DNA from: JAVKLU01 sp031538895
Lineage (GTDB): Bacteria; Pseudomonadota; Gammaproteobacteria; Burkholderiales; Burkholderiaceae
Direction: 5' to 3'
NCBI GenBank assembly: GCA_031538895.1
Contig: JAVKLU010000071.1
Span: forward strand, 1 to 64,000
Length of the DNA: 64,000 bases
Shown here in pieces: positions 24,716 through 32,065 of the stretch. The notes under the pieces were generated by a model. It saw only the letters and a program-made list of their open reading frames with translations. It made no database searches and was not told the DNA's origin. Position numbers and translations under genes: made by a program. Position 1 is the stretch's first letter, and the number at the start of each line of letters is the position of its first letter.

Positions 24716-25522
24716 ATGACTCATTTTTCAAGTTATCACATCAAAGCCCAACCCGAGCAACGTGTTCCGGTTGATTTGCCGATTAAAAAAACGGGTTTGC
24801 AGTACATCGGTTTTCGCGCCTTGCGCCTAGCTGCGGGGGAGTGCGAGGTGTTTGAAAGCGCAACTTTGGAACACTGTATTACGGTGTTGCAAGGTGGTGC
24901 GGTGAGTATTTCTGTGGGCGATTTGCATTGTGCGAATTTGCGAGGTCGTGATTCGGTGTTTGCTGCATCAGCGCCGCATGCAGTTTACGCACCGCCCAAA
25001 CACAAAATCACCATTACGGCGCATGAGGCCTGTGAATTGGGAATCTCCTCTGCGCCTGCAAAAGGACTGCATAGGGCGCGTTACCTCGATCCAGCGATGA
25101 TGACGCAAAGTGTTCGTGGTGCTGGGTCTAACACGCGCTACATTTGCGACATTTTGCCTGAAACGCAAATCGCCGAATCTTTGTTAGTGGTAGAGGTGCG
25201 CACGCCAGCGGGACATTCGTCTAGCTATCCACCGCATAAACATGACAGCAGTAGCGCGCAGGAAACTGCGTTGGAGGAAATTTACTACCACCGCTTAAAT
25301 CCTGCACAGGGCTTTGCCTTTCAACGCGTCTATACCGACGATCGCAGTATTGATCAGGCGATGGCGGTTGAAAATCATGATTGTGTTTTGGTGCCGCGCG
25401 GCTACCATCCTTGCGCGGCAGTACATGGCTATGATTTGTATTATTTGAATACGATGGCCGGTCCGGTGCGGCATTGGGCGTTTAATAATGACCCCCAACA
25501 CGATTGGCTGATCAAAAAATAA
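24716..25522 (+). CDS. iolB: 5-deoxy-glucuronate isomerase
   Basis: A 268-aa bicupin isomerase converting 5-deoxyglucuronate to 2-deoxy-5-keto-gluconate, the substrate of IolC. The conserved metal-binding cupin block SSYPPHKHD (with downstream LEEIYYHR) and the late VLVPRGYHPCAAVHGYDLYY are visible. It starts 7 nt after the iolE stop and is the last gene of the operon; a terminator-like hairpin follows. Confidence 0.95.
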   Translation: MTHFSSYHIKAQPEQRVPVDLPIKKTGLQYIGFRALRLAAGECEVFESATLEHCITVLQGGAVSISVGDLHCANLRGRDSVFAASAPHAVYAPPKHKITITAHEACELGISSAPAKGLHRARYLDPAMMTQSVRGAGSNTRYICDILPETQIAESLLVVEVRTPAGHSSSYPPHKHDSSSAQETALEEIYYHRLNPAQGFAFQRVYTDDRSIDQAMAVENHDCVLVPRGYHPCAAVHGYDLYYLNTMAGPVRHWAFNNDPQHDWLIKK

Positions 25523-25543
25523 TTAAAAAGCATGCTTTCGCGC

Positions 25544-25570
25544 GGTGGCAAGTGCTGCCGCCAGATTTTT
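25544..25570 (+). terminator. Probable terminator of the inositol operon
   Basis: GGTGGCA (25544-25550), loop AGTGC, TGCCGCC (25556-25562), with one G-U pair, followed by AGATTTTT. It sits just after iolB and before a convergent gene. Confidence 0.6.
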
Positions 25571-25660
25571 GTCGTTAACAAACTGCACCGCCAACCGCAA
25601 CCCCAAAGCGGCTAACGCTGTCCAAAATCACTGTCCCAAACCTACTCACTCACTAACGCA

Positions 25661-26251
25661 CTAGCGAACCAAACGGACGCGGTAAGTTTTGCTCTTAGGT
25701 TCGACTTCGTCGCCGCCGTCGCTGAAGTTGACGCCCCAGGCGTTGGCGTTGCTCTTCATATTGGGCGAAGACGACCACGTCACCGAATCATCTAGCGATG
25801 CTGCCGGCGTTGCTGGAAAAAATTTGGCATTGAGGGCTAGGCCAGAACAAGCCCGTTCGGCCAAGCTGTACAGCTCGGCATGGTTAGGCACGCGCCAAGC
25901 AGTAGCGGCAGATACTGTGCTTTTGCTCGCGGTGCGCGCAGCATCAAGGGCGTTTTGCCACGTCAGGCTACTGGCTGTACCCGTACAGGTGGTGCCGTTC
26001 CAACTCATGCCCACCACGCAGCGTTGCCAAATCAGCCCCGTCACTTTGTCGCGCACTTCGCTGCCTGCGGGCGTGACCAGCTCATAGCGGCTGTCTGGGC
26101 GTGTCAGCGGAATATTGGCATTACACTTCTGCACCGCTTGCTGCGCCATGCCGTTGATGGCACACAGTCCGGTCAATCCTGCCAATCCTGCCAATAACCA
26201 AATCCTGCGTATGCGGCGTAATACTGTTGCTTTATGAATTGTGTTTTTCAT
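25661..26251 (-). CDS. Secreted Lcl-domain (DUF1566) protein
   Basis: A 196-aa protein with an N-terminal signal or anchor (positively charged stretch ending RRIRR, then WLLAGLAGLTGLCAINGMA). The rest is one Lcl C-terminal/DUF1566 domain: EVRDKVTGLIWQR, TWQNALDAA, WRVPNHAELYSLA, VTWSSSP, and a terminal YRVRLVR. DUF1566 proteins are exported and some bind collagen or other surfaces; a function here is not known. A larger paralogue is encoded immediately upstream on the same strand. Confidence 0.8.
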   Translation of the reverse strand: MKNTIHKATVLRRIRRIWLLAGLAGLTGLCAINGMAQQAVQKCNANIPLTRPDSRYELVTPAGSEVRDKVTGLIWQRCVVGMSWNGTTCTGTASSLTWQNALDAARTASKSTVSAATAWRVPNHAELYSLAERACSGLALNAKFFPATPAASLDDSVTWSSSPNMKSNANAWGVNFSDGGDEVEPKSKTYRVRLVR

Positions 26252-26347
26252 ACGAGTTTTCTCCTTGCAAAAATGGAATACCTATGGTCTGGTGGTGTAC
26301 TGCACCCTGCAAGTTTGGCGCACTCACCCTAAAACCAAAGATAAAAA

Positions 26348-27382
26348 TTACTGACCGGAACGCACCAAACGTATAGAGCTGGGGCTGCCGTGGTCATTGT
26401 TTTTAACACCGTTTTTAGCGATGTTGCTGCTGTTGCCATCGCTGAAGAAGACTACCCATGCGTTCTCTGTATCGTCCGCATAGGGCGAAGACGACCAGTA
26501 TTTAGGAAGGACAGAGGCAACTTCAAGATACGCGGTGTTTGGAAAATAATTCACGTCAATGGTAGGACTGCCGATTTCGCTCGTTTGGATCAACCCCGTG
26601 TGGGCCAAATTGCGCAGCTCGTCCACCGTGGGCATGCGCCAGTCTTTTTTGCCGCACAGGCCTGCGGCATTGACTGCCGTCACATAGCTTTGGGTGTTGC
26701 ATTTGGTGTTGTCCGCCACGCCCGTGCAGGTGCTAATGATGCTGTTGTCGGCGTGGGCTTGCGCGCCTGCGTTGCCACCGTTGGTGGCGTTGTCTGGGTT
26801 GTACCAAGTGTAGGTGTGGTCCATATGGCGCAGGTGGTTGACATTGTTGCGTTTGACCTCCCACACCAGACCCGTGACGTTGTCGCCCACACAGTCCCAC
26901 TGCGTTCCTGCGGCTTCTGTGCCGCTGTCGCTGTAAACACCGTCTTGCTTAGCTAAGACTTTGCCACTGGCTCCGATTTTGGTGAAGTCAAAGCCCGCCA
27001 TGCCACCGCCCACTTTTTTGAGCGTGCCAGCCTTGGCCTGTGCGTCGCGGCCAAAAAAGGCGTCTTGCTGTTGACCCCATAAATTACCAACCCAATTGAC
27101 GGCGTTGCACACCGCGTTGTTGGCCCATGTGTTGGTGGTGCCGGTGGTGATGTTCTCGGTGCACCAGTCAATACCCGTGTCGTTGAGCAGGCCTGTGGCG
27201 GTGTAGCTGGCGGTAACACCGCCGTCAGCAGTTCCGCCGCCACCGCCACAAGCCGAGAGAGTGATTGCGACACAAAGGGACATCGCTGCTGAACGCCAAG
27301 ACGCAGTTGCGCGGTGTTGGTTTGAGGATTGTCGCGTTGCGTCGACCTTATTGAATAACTGATCAATAGAATAGAAAGTCAT
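26348..27382 (-). CDS. Lcl-domain (DUF1566) lipoprotein
   Basis: A 344-aa protein from the ATG at 27382 (the open frame continues upstream to 27469). A lipobox LSACGGGGG lies at about residues 42-50, preceded by a hydrophobic SLCVAITLSA, so the mature protein is probably lipidated. A shorter start at 27283 would give a more standard signal peptide. The domain repeats the DUF1566 pattern: DNVTGLVWEVKR, YVTAVNAAGLCGKKDWRMPTVDELRNLA, YWSSSPY, and terminal SIRLVRSG. It is paralogous to the gene downstream. Surface or periplasmic role unknown. Confidence 0.78.
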   Translation of the reverse strand: MTFYSIDQLFNKVDATRQSSNQHRATASWRSAAMSLCVAITLSACGGGGGTADGGVTASYTATGLLNDTGIDWCTENITTGTTNTWANNAVCNAVNWVGNLWGQQQDAFFGRDAQAKAGTLKKVGGGMAGFDFTKIGASGKVLAKQDGVYSDSGTEAAGTQWDCVGDNVTGLVWEVKRNNVNHLRHMDHTYTWYNPDNATNGGNAGAQAHADNSIISTCTGVADNTKCNTQSYVTAVNAAGLCGKKDWRMPTVDELRNLAHTGLIQTSEIGSPTIDVNYFPNTAYLEVASVLPKYWSSSPYADDTENAWVVFFSDGNSSNIAKNGVKNNDHGSPSSIRLVRSGQ

Positions 27383-27553
27383 TTTTTCTTTACGATTATT
27401 GTTAATAGCAGAGCGATTATAGTTTTTTTTGATGCAGCGCACAAAAATGACTAAATACACCGTTTTCAAGGTGCGTTTTCCTTGTTTTGTTTTACTGGTG
27501 CTAAACTTGATTGATTAGTTTTAACTTGATTACTATTTTATTGGGAGTATTTT

Positions 27554-28891
27554 ATGCACATGCGATTGAATTTTTTATCTCAAATCAACCCAGTCAAAAT
27601 GATGCTGACCGCCTTGATCAGTAGTGTTCTGATCAGCTATGGCTATGCCGCAACACCTGTAGCGAGTCTTGCAAAAACACCCTCATCCCCAGAAGCCAGT
27701 GCTCTCGAACCCATTACATTGGCTTTTATCGAAGCCTTGTCAGGTCCTTTTGCCAATGCAGGTGAATCGGTACAACGAAATTTACAGTTTGCAATTGAGC
27801 AAGTTAATCTGAAAGGTGGCGTGAAGTTGCCCGATGGACGTCATTTGTTGGCTTTGAAAAGTTTTGACAGTAAACAAGAAAACGATGTTGCCTTGAATCA
27901 TTTACAAGCAGCGATGGCGGAAAAAATCGGTTTTGTGTTGCAAGGCAATAGTTCAGCAGTCGCCGCCGCGCTAATTGGCGGGCTAAACAAACACAATCAG
28001 CGCTATCCTGATCGACGTGCTTTATTTTTAAATTATTCGGCAGTTGATCCGGCTTTGACTGGTGCGCAATGCAGTTTTTGGCATTTTCGTTTTGACGCCC
28101 ATGCAGGAATGCGCATGAATGCCCTGACTGATGTGATTAAGACAGACCGCAGCGTCAAAAAAATATTTTTGATCGGGCAAGACTACAGTTTTGGCAAACA
28201 AGTGTTGGCATTGGCTAAAGATGATTTAGGACGCAAACGTCCCGATGTTCAAATCGTCGGTGATATATTGCATCCAGTGGGCAAGGTTAAAGATTTTGCC
28301 CCTTATGTTGAAAGCATTCGTGCCTCTGGTGCCGATACCTTAATTACTGGAAATTGGGGAAATGATTTAACTTTGCTGGTGCGTGCCTTGCATGATTACA
28401 AGCTGAAGGTCAATCTCTACACTTTTTATGGTAACAGTTTAGGCGCGCCCGCAGCCATTGGTGAAGCAGGCGTGGGCGTAGTGCGTGCGGTGGCAGAATG
28501 GCACCCTAATGCAAACACTCCAAACTCTAATACGCGCTTTAATTTATTCAAACAAAAATACCCTGATCCAAAACAAGATTATTTTCATCTGCGTATGCAA
28601 ATCATGATTGATATGTTAGTGCGCGCTATTGAGCAAGCCCAAACAACGGAAGCGCTTGCCGTTGCCAAAATCCTAGAGGGAATGTCTGTTGATGAGGGTT
28701 TTTATCGCGCTCAAATGCGCGCCAGTGATCATCAATTATTGCAAGCTTTAATCGTGATGCAAATGGAAAAAAAAGATGGCAAAACGATTAAAAACGACGT
28801 TGAAGGCAGCGGTTATGGCTTTAGTACCCAGTTTGCGCTAAACGCAGAGCAAAGCGCCTTGCCGACTGATTGCCTTATGGCGCGTCCGTAA
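27554..28891 (+). CDS. Liv-type periplasmic substrate-binding protein (orphan)
   Basis: A 445-aa Peripla_BP_6 protein with a signal peptide ending near SYGYA (about residue 32). The mature part begins ITLAFIEALSGPFANAGESV, the usual start of branched-chain amino-acid or amide-binding proteins, and contains IFLIGQDYSFGKQVLALA. A GGGAG Shine-Dalgarno precedes the ATG by 6 nt. No permease or ATPase gene adjoins; instead a TSUP permease follows after 39 nt. It may supply another Liv system or act with the TSUP permease; the ligand is unknown. Confidence 0.85.
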   Translation: MHMRLNFLSQINPVKMMLTALISSVLISYGYAATPVASLAKTPSSPEASALEPITLAFIEALSGPFANAGESVQRNLQFAIEQVNLKGGVKLPDGRHLLALKSFDSKQENDVALNHLQAAMAEKIGFVLQGNSSAVAAALIGGLNKHNQRYPDRRALFLNYSAVDPALTGAQCSFWHFRFDAHAGMRMNALTDVIKTDRSVKKIFLIGQDYSFGKQVLALAKDDLGRKRPDVQIVGDILHPVGKVKDFAPYVESIRASGADTLITGNWGNDLTLLVRALHDYKLKVNLYTFYGNSLGAPAAIGEAGVGVVRAVAEWHPNANTPNSNTRFNLFKQKYPDPKQDYFHLRMQIMIDMLVRAIEQAQTTEALAVAKILEGMSVDEGFYRAQMRASDHQLLQALIVMQMEKKDGKTIKNDVEGSGYGFSTQFALNAEQSALPTDCLMARP

Positions 28892-28930
28892 TACCTTTAA
28901 CCCGAATTGATTTTCTGATAAATACTTTTG

Positions 28931-29716
28931 ATGATTGAACTTGAAGCCATACAGTGGTTATTTTTAGCCGGAGCAGCCTTGTGCGCTGGATTTTTTGACG
29001 CGGTTGTTGGCGGCGGCGGTTTGATTCAATTGCCAGCATTGTTTGTCGCACTGCCCAATAACACTCCAGCGAGTGTTTTAGGCACCAATAAAAGCGCGAG
29101 TATTTTTGGCACAGCTTCGGCCAGTTGGCACTACCTAAAAAAAATTAACTTGCGCAAAGAATTGGCGCTGGCGGCGTGTTTGGGCGCGCTGCTCACGTCT
29201 TTTGCGGGCGCGGTGACCTCCAGTTGGGTTCCGGTCATTTATTTTAAATGGGGAGCCTTACTGGCCTTATTAGTAGTTGCGATCATGGTTGCGCGTGCGC
29301 CGCATCTGGGGCAAAGCCATACGCAAGGGATCAAAAACACACGTGCGACGCAACAGGCTTTGCTAATTGGCGGATTGATTGGTTTTTACGATGGTTTGTT
29401 TGGCCCAGGAACTGGGATATTTTTAATTTTTGCGTTCGTGCGATTTTTTGGTTTTGATTTTTTGCACGCCTCGGCCTACGCCAAACTGATTAACCTAACG
29501 ACAAACGCCGGATCGCTGGTGTTTTTTTTGCCGCATGGACACGTCATCATTGCGGTCGCAGCGGTGATGGCCAGCGCAAATTTTATCGGTGGTCAGCTAG
29601 GCGCTCGCTGGGCGGTTCGTTACGGCAACCGTGGCATTCGCAAAGTGTTTTTTATCGTGTTAAGTATTTTGTTATTAAAGTTTGCCTGGGATTTGCTGCG
29701 AACCGCGTCAATCTGA
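28931..29716 (+). CDS. TSUP (TauE/SafE) family membrane permease
   Basis: A 261-aa membrane protein of about 7-8 hydrophobic segments with two TSUP half-repeats: GFFDAVVGGGGLIQLPAL near the N-terminus and GFYDGLFGPGTGIFLIFAFV in the middle. The family exports or imports sulfonates, sulfite, thiosulfate or related anions. The ATG at 28931 is used rather than the TTG at 28928. Its closeness to the binding-protein gene suggests co-transcription. It is convergent with a small lipoprotein gene. Confidence 0.88.
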   Translation: MIELEAIQWLFLAGAALCAGFFDAVVGGGGLIQLPALFVALPNNTPASVLGTNKSASIFGTASASWHYLKKINLRKELALAACLGALLTSFAGAVTSSWVPVIYFKWGALLALLVVAIMVARAPHLGQSHTQGIKNTRATQQALLIGGLIGFYDGLFGPGTGIFLIFAFVRFFGFDFLHASAYAKLINLTTNAGSLVFFLPHGHVIIAVAAVMASANFIGGQLGARWAVRYGNRGIRKVFFIVLSILLLKFAWDLLRTASI

Positions 29717-29781
29717 CATTGAGCGACTGGACAATCGCCGTGACAGTTATTGCGACAATTGTTGTGACAGCTGTTGTGACC

Positions 29782-30132
29782 TTAATGGCCGGTATCTGCT
29801 GTAACCGAGTTCGACGGTAGAGCTCCTAAAGTGACGGGTTCTTCAATTTCTTCGTATATCACCAAATCGCTGGGCAAAGAACTTGCGGGCGTGACAGTGG
29901 CATTAACGCCGGTTTCAGGTGCGTCACTAATAACAGTTTTTGGCGCTTGAAGACCTGTCGGCGCGGGTAAGGTGGCGGGTGCACAGACGCCACCTTTGTA
30001 CGCGCCACTCATTTCAATGATTTCAATCGGATGAGTTGTACTCGATGTACTTCTCGGCGGCGCAGTAAGGACGCAGGCCGTCAGTGAAAATAGGGCGCTA
30101 CCACAGAGTAATCCTCGTAATAAAAACCTCAT
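29782..30132 (-). CDS. Small lipoprotein, function unknown
   Basis: A 116-aa protein from the ATG at 30132 (an in-frame TTG lies at 30144). A lipoprotein signal peptide is clear: MRFLLRGLLCGSALFSLTAC, with the lipobox Cys at residue 20. The mature part is Pro/Thr/Ala-rich and low in complexity, with no recognisable domain. In many relatives pcm is followed by the lipoprotein gene nlpD; this protein lacks LysM and peptidase M23 motifs, so it is not an NlpD. Confidence 0.7.
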   Translation of the reverse strand: MRFLLRGLLCGSALFSLTACVLTAPPRSTSSTTHPIEIIEMSGAYKGGVCAPATLPAPTGLQAPKTVISDAPETGVNATVTPASSLPSDLVIYEEIEEPVTLGALPSNSVTADTGH

Positions 30133-30201
30133 AGCAAATTTCAATTTAAAAATAAACAGTTCATCAGAGTTTGAGCATTTGTTGAGAGCTTGCGCACTTG
30201 A

Positions 30202-31104
30202 TTAGTGAGACGCTTTCAAGGCGCGAATTCCTTTGAGCATTGGCACAAAATGACAGGGTTCAAGGCGTTCATGATGCCACGACTGCGCACTTTTTCTGCG
30301 CCACAGTTCTAGCCATTGATTTTGACCCTCACCTACAGGCGCAACTAAACAAGCGCCGATTTTAAGCTGTTGTTTCAAGGTTTCGGGAACCGCCGGGCAC
30401 GCTGCGGCCAAAATGATGCCATCAAAGGGTGCGGTCTTGGCGATTTCGGGTAAGCCTGCGTAACCATCACCCAAAATCAAGCGCAAATTGGGCAAGCGAA
30501 ACGACTGCACATTTTTACGCGCCAGTTGATATAGCCCCGTGATGCGTTCAATACTAAACACTTCGCGCGCCAATAAAGATAAAACGTGCGCTTGATAGCC
30601 GCAGCCAGTACCAATTTCTAAAATTTGCCCCAATGGTTTTGCCGCACTGTTTTTCGGAGCGTTTTGTGAATCGTTTTGTGAACTATGGATAAGCAAAATT
30701 TCGATCATGCGTGCGACGATATAGGGCTGTGAAATGGTTTGCTCAAAGCCAATAGGCAGAGCGTTATCGCTGTAGGCGTGACTGGCTAAACCCGAATCCA
30801 AATATTCGTGACGCGGCACTTGCTGCATCGCATTAAGCACCGCGAGTGATTTGATGCCGCTTTGTTGTAGACGTTCGATCATTTTCGCTTGAACAGCACG
30901 GGAAGTCATGCTCAGCGCAGGCAAAGTGACTGATGAAAAACTTTCTGGGGATGCGTTTTTCGACGTATGTTGCGTGTTATTTACACTGTTACGTAAGGAA
31001 CTCTTCAATGGTTTGTTGGGCGTACTCCCTGGTATTTGCACATGATTTTTTTCCAAAGTGTGCGCAACGATAGCGCCTAATGAAAGTGGGAATTTTTTCG
31101 TCAT
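30202..31104 (-). CDS. pcm: Protein-L-isoaspartate O-methyltransferase
   Basis: A 300-aa protein whose C-terminal 220 residues are a PCMT domain: VPRHEYLDSGLASHAYSDNALPIG-type entry (key VPRHEY and ALPIG), TISQPYIVARM, and the SAM-binding LEIGTGCGYQAHVL. It repairs isoaspartyl residues in aged proteins. The first about 75 residues are an unstructured Ser/Asn/Thr-rich extension not found in most Pcm proteins; an internal Met at about residue 67 (MTSRAVQAKM) could be the functional start. Encoded just after surE, the usual pairing. Confidence 0.9.
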   Translation of the reverse strand: MTKKFPLSLGAIVAHTLEKNHVQIPGSTPNKPLKSSLRNSVNNTQHTSKNASPESFSSVTLPALSMTSRAVQAKMIERLQQSGIKSLAVLNAMQQVPRHEYLDSGLASHAYSDNALPIGFEQTISQPYIVARMIEILLIHSSQNDSQNAPKNSAAKPLGQILEIGTGCGYQAHVLSLLAREVFSIERITGLYQLARKNVQSFRLPNLRLILGDGYAGLPEIAKTAPFDGIILAAACPAVPETLKQQLKIGACLVAPVGEGQNQWLELWRRKSAQSWHHERLEPCHFVPMLKGIRALKASH

Positions 31105-31119
31105 GTCAACGTGTCGCAA

Positions 31120-31872
31120 CTATGCCTTGGAATCTTGGGGAAATTGTGCACTTAATTGCGCCATCGCTTTGTAGTCAGTTAAATCAATCGATAGGGGCGT
31201 TACTGACATAAAACCTTGCTCAACTGCGTAAAAATCAGTACCTTTACTGCCATCATTGACCGCTCCTGCGGGGCCGATCCAGTAAGTTTCTGCGCCACCT
31301 TCTGTCAAAATTTTTTGTACCGGTTGTGCGGGATGACGTTTGCCTAAACGGGTTAATTCCCAACCTTTAATTTGCGCCAGCGGCAAGTTTGGGATATTGA
31401 TGTTGAGTAAATAACGATTGGGTAAGTGCGGTAAGTGAGTGCCTAGCCATGATGCTGCAAACGTCATGGCGTCGTCTAAATAAGACCAATCTTGTTTGAC
31501 TTGAGAAAATGCAATCGCCGGAACTCCTTTTAAATAACCCTCCATCGCGGCTGCCACAGTGCCTGAGTACAAAGTGTCTTCAGCCATGTTTTGCCCTTGA
31601 TTGATTCCCGATACCACGATATCGGGTTTGATCGGCAATAAACCGGATAAGGCAATGTGCACACAATCTGCAGGCGTCCCATTAATCACGTAATGACGCG
31701 GCAAGGGTTGCTGGACGGTTAAGGGGCGGCGCAAAGTTAATGAATTGGACGCGCCCGAATGATTAGTTTCTGGTGCCACCACATAAACCGTGCCAAATTG
31801 CGCCATCATGCGAATCAAAGCCTGTATGCCCGGGGCGTCGTAGCCGTCGTCGTTAGAAACCAATATATTCAT
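31120..31872 (-). CDS. surE: 5'/3'-nucleotidase SurE
   Basis: A 250-aa metal-dependent nucleotidase with the family N-terminus NILVSNDDGYDAPGI (Asp-Asp metal ligands), NHSGASNSLT, NGTPADCVHIAL and SGINQGQN. It dephosphorylates nucleoside monophosphates and short polyphosphates in stationary phase. ATG 31872 is used; a GTG two codons upstream is possible. The stop is 15 nt before the pcm ATG. A MITE-like repeat lies just upstream of the start. Confidence 0.95.
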   Translation of the reverse strand: MNILVSNDDGYDAPGIQALIRMMAQFGTVYVVAPETNHSGASNSLTLRRPLTVQQPLPRHYVINGTPADCVHIALSGLLPIKPDIVVSGINQGQNMAEDTLYSGTVAAAMEGYLKGVPAIAFSQVKQDWSYLDDAMTFAASWLGTHLPHLPNRYLLNINIPNLPLAQIKGWELTRLGKRHPAQPVQKILTEGGAETYWIGPAGAVNDGSKGTDFYAVEQGFMSVTPLSIDLTDYKAMAQLSAQFPQDSKA

Positions 31873-31907
31873 TTTCACAGTAAATAAAAATAATGCAATT
31901 TTGTTAA

Positions 31908-32050
31908 GGGCACTTCTATCAATTCATTTTTGCGGCGAATTGCTTTGTTGCGCAGTACGCGAAATCCTCACGTACTGTAGGTACGCTCCGGTTTCTGTGT
32001 GCTGTGCGCCTCGCACTTCATCTGCACATTCTGTATTTATAGGAGTGCCC
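31908..32050. repeat. MITE-like 143-bp repeat, copy 2 (complete)
   Basis: Complete element from GGGCACTTCTAT to ATAGGAGTGCCC, with 140 of 141 shared bases identical to 1-141. It is flanked on both sides by TTAA, which could be a 4-bp target duplication or an extension of the palindromic ends; copy 1 has ATAA on its right flank. It lies in the gap between dinG and surE, 15 nt from the dinG stop codon and about 35 nt from the surE start, so it may act in the dinG 3' end or the surE leader. Confidence 0.88.
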
Positions 32051-32065
32051 TTAATTCAGAAATGT

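Noticed and set aside
26390..26956. Open frame of 188 codons antisense to the DUF1566 lipoprotein gene
   Set aside because: It is a by-product of biased codon use in the real gene; its translation is Val-rich with no domain.
29739..29779. GTGACAG(C/T)-type imperfect repeats between the convergent TSUP and lipoprotein genes
   Set aside because: Units are short and degenerate, and no array structure or stem could be supported.
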